NCBI GenBank assembly: GCA_030844895.1
Contig: CM061233.1
Location: 94,883,719-94,947,718, forward strand
Reading direction: 5' to 3'
Source of the DNA: Ambrosia x helenae
Taxonomy: Eukaryota > Streptophyta > Magnoliopsida > Asterales > Asteraceae
Length of the DNA stretch: 64,000 bases
Part shown: piece after piece, positions 54,700-64,000 of the stretch
Position numbering within the stretch: position 1 is the stretch's first letter
Layout of the letters: each line of letters starts with the position of its first letter
The notes under the pieces: generated by a model
What the model saw: the letters and a program-made list of their open reading frames with translations, nothing else
Database searches by the model: none
What the model was told of the DNA's origin: nothing
Position numbers and translations under genes: made by a program

Positions 54700-55935
54700 G
54701 AATCGACCAGTTCGACCCTATCAGGCTAGTTAACAACCCGGGCCATTACGACCCGGCCGGGCCCGGTAACGACCCGGACTATTTCGACCTAACCGGACCC
54801 GTTAGCGACGATGACCGTTTCGACCAGGCCGGGCCCGTTAGCGGCCGGAACCGTTTCCACCCGACCGGGCACGTTAGCGATCCGAACTGTTTTCGACCCG
54901 ATCGGGCTCATCAACGACTGGGCCCGTTAGCGACTCGAAGCATTTCGACCCGACTAGGGCCCGTTAGCGACCCGGACCGTCAACAACCCGGGCCGTTTCG
55001 ACCCGATCGAGCTCGTCAACGATCGGGACCGTTTTGACCCGTATGGCCCTTTAACGACCGGGAAAGTTTCGTCCCGAACAGGCCCAGTAAGGGCGCAGAC
55101 CATTTCGACCCGATCGGGACCGTTAGCGACCGGAACCGTTTCGGCCCGGCCGGGCCCGGTAGCGACCCTAACCGTTTCGACCTGACCGGGCCCGGTAACG
55201 ACCCAGACCGTTTCAACCTAACCCGTCCCGTAGCGATTCGGACTGTTTCGATCCCGCCTGGCCCGCTAGCGACCCGGACCGTTTCGACCCGACCGGGCCT
55301 GGTAACGACCCAGACCGTTTCAACCTGACCGGACCGTTTCGACCCGGCCGGCCCCGGTAGCGACCCGGACCGTTTCGACCCGACCAGGTTCGGTAACGAT
55401 CCAGACTGTTTCAACCTGACCCGTCCCGTAGCGCCCCGGACTGTTTCGATCCGGCCGGGCCCGCTAGCGACTCGAACCGGTTCTACCCGAACGAGCCCGG
55501 TAACAACCCAAACTGTTTCAACCTGACCCGTCCCGTAGCGACCCGGACCGTTTCAACTCAGCTGGTCCTTGTTGCGACCCGGACCGTTTCGACCCGACCG
55601 GGCCTGGTAACGACCCATTTCGTTTCAACCTGACCCGTCATGTATCGACCCGTACTTTTTTCGACCCGACCGGGCCCGTTAGCAACCCGGACCGTTTTGG
55701 CCTGACCGATCCTGTTAGCAACACGGAGTCACGGACCATTTCGACCCGACCGGGCCCGCCACCAACCAGACCATTTCGACCCGAACGGGCCGGTCAGCAA
55801 CCCAGACCGTTTGGACTCGATCAAGCCGGCTAACGAATCGAACCGTTGCGATGAGATCGGTCTCATTAACGACCCGTGTTGTTTTGACATTTCCGTCCGT
55901 TAACGACCCGAACAGTTTCGAACAAACTGGGGTGA
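54700..55935. repeat. 36-bp minisatellite, inverted and diverged relative to the 37/49-kb array
   Basis: About 34 degenerate units around 'GACCGTTTCGACCCGACCG' plus 'GGCCCGTTAGCGACCC'. Its unit aligns with the reverse complement of the 37/49-kb unit (shared ACCGG, GCCCGTTA, ACCCG, ACC, TTTCGA in the same order, both 36 bp). Confidence 0.9.
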
Positions 55936-56336
55936 TCAACATAGGCAAAAGATATAATTTTTTGTTTTTATTGACATTGATTTCTATGAGGTATCAAGGC
56001 TTTTGGTATTGGGTGAGTTTTTAATTCAGATTTGTATATGGTTATCTAAAAATACCAATCTTGACCCTTTTTTTTTTTTTTTTTTTTTTTGAAATACCCA
56101 TCCTAACCCACTTGAAAATTATACTAAACCCATTTTACCCACAAGATCAAATTTTAAACCCAAAACAACCCAAACTTAACTAGATGGGTTGAAATTGTCA
56201 GGTGTACTCAAGAGCCTAACAACTTACAGATTCGTTGTTCTTCGGGAGTATGATGGAATTAAAGTCAAAATTCAAAACAACCAAAGCCACAACAAAATTC
56301 TACCATTTGATGACAACTAATATCATAAACCTCATA
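55936..56336. other. Intergenic DNA
   Basis: A poly(T) run at ~56066-56090. No gene. Confidence 0.5.
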
Positions 56337-56346
56337 AAATAATATG

Positions 56347-56623
56347 GAGTTAATTGCTAATTTAGTTCCTAAGGTTTGTCAAAAATTGTCATTTTCATCC
56401 AAATCTTTTTATTTGGTCAATTTAGTCCCTGTGGTTTCATTTTTTTGTCATTTTAGTCCTTGTGAACTAACAAGATTTGGATGAAAGTGACAATTTTTGA
56501 CAAACCTCAGGGACTAAAATGACAAAAAAAATGAAACCACAGGGACTAAATTGACCAAATAAAAAGATTTGGATGAAAGTGACAATTTTTTACAAACCCA
56601 GGGACTAAATTGGCAATTAACTC
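56347..56623. mobile_element. Foldback MITE with 10-bp target duplication (Mutator-type)
   Basis: Ends GAGTTAATTGC and GCAATTAACTC are inverted repeats that extend inward over most of the 277-bp element ('TTTAGTCCCTGTGGTTTCAT' and complement). AAATAATATG flanks it on both sides (56337-56346, 56624-56633). A 9-11-bp duplication points to Mutator-like MITEs. Confidence 0.88.
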
Positions 56624-56639
56624 AAATAATATGGATATA

Positions 56640-57085
56640 CATAACCGATGTGTTTCATTTTCTTTTAAACTGAACACCTTAATTTAAAAATACCTGAACA
56701 AAGGAAAGTGTTCATTGTGGATTGTTGAAAGCAATATGTATAGAAGATCGGAAATCACTTGATTAAATTGTTCTTGTTAAGTTATTAGGTAATATGTATT
56801 GGACTTTATAATCGTTACTTTGGTTTATTGAAAGGTAGGGTTAGTAATGGTTGATATGGGTAACTAATCGTCATTCAATTGGGCCCAATAAAAGCTATTA
56901 TAATTGTTAAGACTAAACGTTACTCACCAATAGGTTGTACAAAAAACTCATGCCGTAGAGATTGCTCGAATCAAAAAACTCGTGGCATAGAGATTGCTCG
57001 AATTGATTCAATTTGTATATGAGCGGACCACGAGAAAAATGTGGGCTCGCTTATTAGCTTGGCTCGGATTAAGTTTGAGTCGAGC
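56640..57085. other. Intergenic DNA
   Basis: AT-rich, with a 20-bp phrase (CATAGAGATTGCTCGAAT-like) repeated at ~56955 and 56987. No gene. Confidence 0.5.
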
Positions 57086-57089
57086 TCGA

Positions 57090-58430
57090 TGTCACTATGG
57101 CGACAACGATGCATCACCACCCACCATCGACACCACCCACCACTGCCACCACTGTCACCCACCCACCATCGTCAGCACCTGCCACCGACGCCTCCATCCA
57201 CCATCACTGCGACCTCCAAATATCACCACCCACCATCGCCGCCGCCATCCTTCACTGCCACCACTCACCACTGGCGCCATGCACCGCCACCCATCCACCA
57301 CCGCTGCCACCACCCCTCATAGCCACCACCAACCATCAGCACCATCCACAACCTCCGTCACCACCCACAACCATCACCACCCACCATCGACACCATCAAC
57401 CACCACCCACCATTGTCACCAACCTTACCCACCTACCATCGCTGGCACCTGCCACCGGCACCACCACCTCCTTCCACCACCGCCCACTATCGACACCATT
57501 AACCACCACCCATCATTGCCACCACCGTCACCCACCCACCATCGCTCGCACCTGCCACCGGCACCACCACCGTCCACCATCAACAACATCAACCACCACC
57601 CACAATTGCCACCACCTTCACCCACCTACCATCGCTGGCACCTGCCACAGGCACCACCACCACCTCCTTCCACCACCACCGTCCACCATCGACACCACCA
57701 ATCACCACCCACCATTGCCACCACCCCCACCCACTCACTATCGATGGCACCTGCCACCGGCACCATTACCACTGTCCACCATCGACAAGATCAACCACCA
57801 CCCACAATTGCCACCACCATCACCACCTCCTTCCACCACCACTACCGCAACCACTCTTCACCACTACTGCCACATACTTTCACCGCGACCTCCACATAAC
57901 CCACCACCGCCGCTGCCATCCTTCACTGCCACCACTCACCACTGACGCCATGCATAGCCACCACCCACCACCTTCGTCACCACTCATCATCGACACCATC
58001 AACCACCACCCACAATTGCCACCAACCGTCACCCACCCATCATCGCTGGCACCTGCCACTGGCATCACCACCACCTCCTTCGACCACCACCGTCCACCAT
58101 CGACAACATCAACCACCACCCACCATTGCCACCACCGTCACTCACCCACCATCGCCAACACCTGCCACCGGCACCATCGTCACCTCCTTCCACCACTACC
58201 ACTACCACTACCACCGCCACCCTTCACCGCTGCAGCCACCCACCATCACCGTGACCACCACATATCACCACCCGTCGCCGCCGCCATCCTTCACTGCCAC
58301 TACTCATCACTGGCACCATGCACCGCCACCCAGCCACCACCGCGGCCATCAACCACCACCACCACCCACCGCCGCCGCCATCCACCACCACCCTCCATCG
58401 TCGTCGCAACCAACCACCATCGCCAAAGTA
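57090..58430. repeat. CCA-rich strand-asymmetric block with ~100-bp degenerate repeat
   Basis: The plus strand is almost pure C/A/T with little G ('CCACCACCCACCATCG'). The phrase 'CACCTGCCACCGGCACCA' recurs at ~57176, 57446, 57549, 57639, 57748, 58050 and 58159, mostly 90-110 bp apart. Long overlapping frames exist in several phases because stop codons cannot form. They encode His/Pro/Thr-rich strings and are not credible genes. Confidence 0.85.
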
Positions 58431-58431
58431 A

Positions 58432-58565
58432 CACTTTGTTTCATTCCCACATGACAACCAAACATGACGTGGAATAGTAATAATTCATTCCATTTCCTTG
58501 TGTATTTCATTACGTCATCCATTCCATTCATTAATCCATTCCATTACCCTATACCAAACATACCT
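58432..58565. mobile_element. Possible right end of a Tourist-like MITE
   Basis: The segment ends 'TACCAAACATACC|TTA' and is rich in CATTCCATT words, as in PIF/Tourist ends (GGTATGTTTGGTA after TTA). I could not find the left end. Confidence 0.3.
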
Positions 58566-58720
58566 TAGTGATAGGTGACAAGGATGAATAGGTGAAATTC
58601 AATGTTTAAATCTTTTTCTCAATTAAAAAAAATAAATATTCTATGAACACTCACATTTAAATTCACTAATAGAAATTGGTATGAATTCTAAATCCATATC
58701 TTGAAATCATATATTCCTCT
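58566..58720. other. Intergenic DNA
   Basis: Nothing recognised. Confidence 0.5.
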
Positions 58721-58722
58721 AA

Positions 58723-59764
58723 CTAGCTGATTACCCCGGGAGGGTCCCGGGGTTGAAAAATCTAATTTTACGTGATAATCTATTGCAAATGGCTCAAGTT
58801 AACTAACCACAAAATCTCTCAATCATTGCATGTTCATAGTATTCTAATCAGTAATAACTCATATTCCCTAATCTAAAACCTAATCAGTAACCATCTAAAG
58901 AATCACTTATGTAAGCTGCAACTATTCAAAAACTCGTCACATCTCTCTAATTTCTCACATTCTAATGGCTCTTATAATTCCTAACCTAATCAACTAAACA
59001 AACACTTAAGTTGAAAGTTATAACCATTGCATCTCATTATGCCACGTGGCATAATCAAGAGATGGTTGAGGCCACCATTGAACGCCACGTTAGCAACTAT
59101 CAATTCTTCCCGGGAGCGTCCCGAGGTTGAAAAATATAAATATTCTAATAATACTAATACTAATAGTAATAATTATTACTTTTGTAATTAAATAAATAAA
59201 AAATAACCTTGCTATAAGCTGACACCATGTGTTGCAGTGTTGCGCGATTCTTTCTCCTAGCATCTCTTGATGAAGTATACCTAGTAAAATTCCAATGATA
59301 ACATGGCGATTGGGCTGATTTTCAACATCGTAGATAAGATCCTGGTTTAAAAGAAAAAAACATGATTAATGAATAACATGAACGCTTTGTGTGTTTTTTT
59401 CCTGTATGAACGAAACCCCACAAAAAAATAGTCGATTTTTTCTCCGTTTTTTATATAGCACTATGGTACTCGTTGGAAAGATAATAAAACGCTCGTTAAT
59501 TTGGTGTAATTTTATTCTTTAAAAAATCTCGTATATAAAAGATATAAACGTTTAAAACTTATGGGAGGAAATATGAGAGAGAAAATTTTAAATTTATTTT
59601 TAAATTTTTTTTCCTAAAATAACTCAATTTAATTAAAAAAATAAAATAATTCAAAAACACCAAAAACTTTCCATTATGATGTCACGTGGCACTCTCAAGG
59701 GAAGGTTGAGGCCTCCATTGCACGCCACGTTAGCATATACGTTTCTTTTATATATATAGATAGA
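58723..59764 (-). mobile_element. Two Helitrons fused head to tail (minus strand)
   Basis: The minus-strand 3' end is CTAG at 58723-58726 followed by T, with the hairpin CCCCGGGACCCTCCCGGGG just inside (58734-58752). The 5' end is TCTATCTATATATATAAAAG starting at 59764 after A. Inside, at ~59035-59135, a second 5'-subterminal region (CCACGTGGC...AACGCCACGTTAGCA) is joined directly to a second 3' hairpin (CCCGGGAGCGTCCCG...GGTTGAAAAAT). This repeats both ends of the outer element. No Rep/helicase gene, so non-autonomous. Confidence 0.75.
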
Positions 59765-60690
59765 TTTACAATTAAAACTTGTATCTTAACACATTTTGAT
59801 TGAAATTCATTAAAAACAACTATACGTTTTTTAAATTTTTTATTTTTAAATAGCGGGAAGAAGATATGGTGGAAATTTCCAAAATATTGAATCCCTACCT
59901 CACAAAGAATAGGGTAGTCATTCCATTTAATCTTGCTATTTTATTGTATTCTCTAATAGCATTAATAATATTAACAACAAGTTTTTCGCTAAAGCCAATC
60001 TCGATTCAGCATTCCTAAACCTAACGAAGCTTTTCATATTTTGTGAAAGGTTAGTCAATTGTCTCTTTAATTTTGGCTTTAGAATTGGATTTTGAATTTT
60101 GATTATGGTTAGTCCATGTTCTACATGTTTTGTGTGTTTTTATATTTGGGTTAGGATAACATGAATATTTCACAAGGCTACAATACTTGATCCACCCTAG
60201 AAATTGAGTATTGATTCAAACAGAGGTTAAAGTTGACCTTTTTGTTGACTATTTGATCAACAGGAAAGGAAAATTGTGCAACAAAAGGTAGGATTTTTAT
60301 GCTATATTTTGTGTTTCTTTTTTGGGTTTTGTACTAGCTGTGATAAAGATTGAATATTGTTGTGTTAATTTTTGGTATTTAGATGTCTTATATGCTGTAC
60401 TTGGGTAGGAACCCTGAAGTTGTTTTTGGTTTTTGTATACATTCAAGATCTTATTATCTGTTTTGAATTTGATATGGAAATCTTTGTGTTTTGTGTGCAA
60501 TTTGATTGCTTTTATGTTAATGTTGATTGAACTTCAATCTAGTTAAGGAATTGAACACATGATTGGAATTTGAGTGAATGTCGTTAGTCGTTACTATTTC
60601 GATCACTTGCTGAATCGAAAAAGAATAATCTGATGTGTACTAAAGTTATTTTCTTGCAAAAAGATCATTGGAAAGTGTCTAAAATCGCTC
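59765..60690. other. Intergenic DNA, possibly 5' part of the kinase fragment
   Basis: No supported coding frame. An AT-rich stretch with a 67-codon minus-strand frame of no known motif. Confidence 0.45.
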
Positions 60691-60695
60691 ACTTA

Positions 60696-61058
60696 CGGTA
60701 GTAGGGATCCGTACTCTTGGCGCAAAAGAGTATATGGACCCAGAAAATGAAAAGACCAACGGCGTAACCTACAAGTCGGACATTTACTCATTCGGCGTCG
60801 TTTATTTGAAATATTGTGTGGGAGGTTAGCGTTTGTTGAGGATAAGGAGGCGGCTAAAAGTTTTTTGGCTCCACGGGTTAGATATGAATAAAAAAAAACA
60901 GAAACCTAAGCAATATATTTAATCTTCATGTGTTGAACAAAATGCCTGTGTATAGCGAATCAGTCCAGCAATACTTAAAAATAGCAATTGATTGCATAGA
61001 GGAGGAGCGCACACGCCACCTTGATATGGATAATAATAACATCTTTAAGTTTTGAGTC
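60696..61058 (+). pseudogene. Receptor-like kinase fragment
   Basis: Pieces of a plant receptor-like protein kinase C-lobe: 'YMDPENEKTNGVTYKSDIYSFGVV' (activation-segment end and the D-x-Y-S-F-G subdomain IX motif), then shifted 'GGRLAFVEDKEAAKSFLAPRV', and 'SVQQYLKIAIDCIEEERTRHLDMDNN' (last helices). The ATP-binding lobe and catalytic loop are absent. Wording is nearest to malectin-type (FERONIA-like) kinases. Probably a captured or decayed fragment. Confidence 0.75.
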
Positions 61059-61143
61059 TTGACGATTTTGTTTATTTTATTTGTCTTGATTGACATAGGT
61101 TATGAGATTATTATTGTTTTGTTAAATTTTTGTGCCTTGACTG

Positions 61144-61376
61144 TTTTTTTTTTTTTTTGACAAGTTAAACGAAACTTTTATTTATACCCAAACGGCCAAA
61201 AAGAAGCTGGCCAACAATATACAATCCACCCCATTTCGCCAACAATGGACCTGACTGATTAGACATGCTAGCCGTTTATGAAACCTCCCATTTCGACCCG
61301 TTATCCAGCCCAATCGGCGTATTGCTTTAGTTTTTATAATTTTATCTTCTTTTTTTTTGCTGTCAGGGATCAAGTT
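61144..61376 (-). mobile_element. Possible 3' end of a poly(A)-tailed retroposon
   Basis: A 16-bp T-run at 61144 is a poly(A) tail on the minus strand, preceded there by a 63-codon frame ending 'HCWRNGVDCILLASFFLAVWV'. Looks like a 5'-truncated LINE tail; no RT motifs visible and no target duplication confirmed. Confidence 0.35.
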
Positions 61377-61606
61377 AGTTTATGCAAAATCATTTGTTGT
61401 TAGGGATTAAGGTGGACAATGATTTACTGTGGTAGTATGATTTCTGCTTTTTTTTTTTTTTTTTAAGTATGAGTTATGGTTTCCAATTTGTCTGCTTTAT
61501 TTGTTTAACTGGAATGCTTTATCCAAAAGGTCTTGATAACTCGATCTGATAAGAATTTTTCTTTGTTGTGTACACTAGTATGCAAGGCTAAAGCTCCAGA
61601 AGACAT

Positions 61607-64000
61607 ATGAATGCTTATGAAAAGAGTAGAATGTTGAATATTCAAGAGAACAAAAAAAAATTACAAGCCTTGGGAGTGAAAAATATTACTAAATCTTTGA
61701 AAAGTCTACCAGAGAGTGATAAATCAAAGAAAAATAAAAAGAAACCAATGGATGCCAGTGAGAAAGATGTTGATGTTGAGCAAGATTATTTGGAAGAAGA
61801 TGTTACAAAAATCTCTAAAAAGGTATTAATAACAAATTTGGATAATATAATGTCTTTTTGTTCGTTTTCTAACAATTCGACTTACAGAAACAACATCCAA
61901 GATACATTGCTCCGCAGTCCATGAACAAATATGCTTATTTAGTACAGAAACGAGTCATTGCTCATAATGTCTCCCGTGTGCTAACATCTTCAAAATCTCA
62001 TATGCAAAAGGGACAAATGATTGACACAAGGAGGGCAATAAATATTAGTGTACCAGAGTCTGACGAAGGCCACACGAGAGGGAGATCAATTGTAGCTAAG
62101 AGAAAGTTATTTGCAGTTGACAACAATGATGACCACAGGGAGCGTGACATGAGATTTCATGGTACCTATATTTTTTTCTTTTCAAATATTTTATATGTGA
62201 TATTTAATTATTATTAAGTTATTATTATTAAGTTTGGATTCCATTAACTGTTTTCGATGCTTACTGTTTTTGTAACTATAGATATCAATGAAGAACAAGA
62301 TGCTGCTGAAACTGATGATATTAAAGACATAGATATGAATGAAGCTTATGAAGAACAAGATAGTTATGAAGATGATGGAAATAAAGACGTGGATGATTTA
62401 GAAAATGAGAACGATGAACTGGTTGAAAAAGAGTTTGAAGTTCCACAACCTGAAAATGAAGTAGGTTTATCTGATTTACTTGGTTGCTTCATTTTTTTTT
62501 CTCAATACATATATTGTGTGACACATGATGAATATATAAGAAACTTATAATAAAACTAAGAAAACGTAAAAACCTAATATGTTGTCATTCAATTTATATA
62601 GTATTTTTAATATATACATGTACATTGTAAGTCATGTTCACTTTTTGTAGTTCGAAATGTACGTAAAGGAGTGAGAGGACCGACACGTATGCCAAAAGTT
62701 TGGGCCCAAGAAAAAAGGGATATAATTCCTATTTTAGTTAATGAACTTGGACAACCTATTGGTGACAAAAGTAGTAAACTAACTCATTTCATGGGAACCC
62801 TTTCAAGGAGTGGAAAGTATATTGTCCGATTTATAAACCATGGAATAAAGTTAAGGACACCAAAAAACAAACGTTGCTTGACTTCTTAAAGGTATGTAAT
62901 TAAAAATCTGTTTGTTAATGAATGTCTAAAGTAATTGTTTTCTCATGTAACGTGTTCCATTTTCAGACAAAATTTGATATTCCGGAAGATGCTGAAGGCT
63001 GGATATTGCAATCATTTGGGAAGAAGGTGAAGAACTGGAGGGCAACAGTTAAGGAACACTACTATGATCTGTCTTTGTCACTTCAGGAACAAATAAGTTT
63101 TAGGCCAAAACAAGTGCAAAAAAAAAACAATGGAGGAGACTTGTGAAGTATTGGAATAAAACAAAGTCTAAGGTATGAAATTGCCTTACACTTCAAATAT
63201 TAGTGTAAGACTCGTAGTTTGAACAATGTATAATTGGTATTTTATAACTTCCAATATATATTACTTTAAATATAAATCCTCAAAATTTGGGAGGTTGCAA
63301 TTAGTTTATTTCTCATTATGATATTTTATTTTCCTATTGAAGATGGTAAGTGAAAAAAACAAGGCGAGTCGGGAAAAAAAAGAAGATGGTGCAAGTTACG
63401 GGTAAAAAAAGATATGCTCGAGTCCGTGAAGAGCTAAAGGTGATTGTATGAAATAGTGCAATTCTTAATGTAGCATGTCGATATCCATTGTTACTACTCA
63501 TTTTCTTTTTATTCAAACAGACATCTTTGGGACAAGATCCAAGTCGATTGAAAATGTTTCGTGCATGTTTCTCCAAACATGGAACTACAAAAAATGTGGA
63601 AGCTGCAAATGCAATTGTAAGTAATATCTTATATATTCATATACATATCTTTTCTATGTGTTCATGATGTTGTTAAAATACATATATTGTTTTTGTTACT
63701 ATATCTAATACAGGCATAGATGCAACAACTTAGTTCTAATCTTCCCGATGGTTCGATCGATAAGCCTGGACCAGATGATGTTTTTTTTCTAAAGTAATGG
63801 GGAAAGATCGAAATGGTGATGCAGTCATGTATGGTCTGGGTGTTCATGCTCCTGATGTTTGGGTTGTAACACCAAGTCGTTCAACATGTCGTAGAGAAAA
63901 CATCCAATTGAAGTCTAAATGTGAAGAACTTACTAGTACAGTGGTTCGGTTACAAGCCCAAGTATCAAAGATTAAAGGGTGCACAGATGGTCCCAGTGTT
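61607..64000 (+). pseudogene. Transposase_24 (Ptta/En-Spm, CACTA-associated) gene, runs off the edge
   Basis: Eight exons can be traced with good GT-AG sites: 61607-61822, 61888-62161, 62282-62460, 62651-62891, 62967-63171, 63343-63439, 63521-63616, 63714-end. Order: a basic Lys-rich start, an acidic stretch (exon 3), then 'GVRGPTRMPKVW', 'FLK|TKFDIPEDAEGWILQSFGKKVKNWRATVKEHYYD', 'KQWRRLVKYWNKTKSK', 'DGSIDKPGPDDVF' and 'CRRENIQLKSKCEELTSTVVRLQAQVSKIKG' (coiled-coil). This is the plant Transposase_24 family, the accessory protein of CACTA elements. Frame breaks: exon 4 (~62.84 kb), A9 at 63118, A8 at 63374, TAG 63717-63719 and T8 at 63781. Either a decaying copy or homopolymer errors. No CACTA TIR found. 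Confidence 0.8.

Noticed and set aside
56994..57945. Two overlapping frames of 280-300 codons in the CCA-rich block
   Set aside because: Open only because the sequence lacks T/A/G combinations for stops; several phases are open together and give His/Pro/Thr strings without domains.

Overview
This is 64 kb of eukaryotic, almost certainly plant, nuclear DNA. The evidence is spliced GT-AG genes, Ty1/copia and Ty3/gypsy retrotransposons primed by initiator tRNA-Met, Mutator-, PIF/Harbinger-, CACTA- and Helitron-type DNA transposons, a SINE and several minisatellites. Several element proteins (the extra 3' ORF of the copia element, the ORF1-like spliced gene at 52.3-53.7 kb, a FAR1-OTU Mutator transposase) resemble what I know from Asteraceae genomes. 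The family assignment is an inference. I see no intact ordinary host gene: this is a nested transposon graveyard with some young insertions.

Layout. 0-9.3 kb: AT-rich DNA with a hexamer microsatellite, Helitron termini, a PIF/Harbinger element with TIRs and a TTA target duplication (3226-5149), a 147-bp tandem array (5.7-7.5 kb), and the relic of a gypsy LTR. 9.3-21.1 kb: a complete Sirevirus-like Ty1/copia element (9325-21100) with 723-bp LTRs that differ at only two positions, gag, a broken pol, and a broken extra 3' ORF. 21.4-23.6 kb: a SINE with a 14-bp target duplication, a relic of an endonuclease-like protein on the minus strand, and a Helitron end.

23.9-37.0 kb: a Mutator-like transposase gene (FAR1 zinc finger, SWIM finger, AT-hook, OTU protease domain), preceded by a 126-bp near-perfect palindrome. 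It is split by a Ty3/gypsy element (25411-35306); its catalytic core and the first ~700 bp of the left LTR were deleted at the junction. 37.2-49.9 kb: a 36-bp minisatellite split by a non-autonomous LTR element (37609-49155, TSD ACCGG). That element carries a Pack-MULE in its left LTR (with a captured mitochondrial-carrier fragment) and a 3.7-kb solo LTR of another family in its right LTR (TSD TATGT). The solo LTR holds six hairpins with nearly the same loop but different, self-complementary stems.

50-56 kb: tandem and inverted repeats, a TTA microsatellite, a spliced ORF1-like pseudogene, and a second 36-bp minisatellite that is a diverged copy of the first in the opposite orientation. 56-64 kb: a Mutator-type MITE, a CCA-rich strand-asymmetric block, two Helitrons fused head to tail, a receptor-kinase fragment, and a multi-exon Transposase_24 (CACTA-associated) gene that runs off the right edge.

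Nesting order. The FAR1-OTU transposase region is older than the gypsy insertion. The minisatellite is older than the LTR element inside it, and that element is older than its own Pack-MULE and solo-LTR insertions. The copia element is the youngest datable insertion (LTRs ~99.7% identical). The gypsy and non-autonomous LTR pairs are ~98.5-99% identical by eye.
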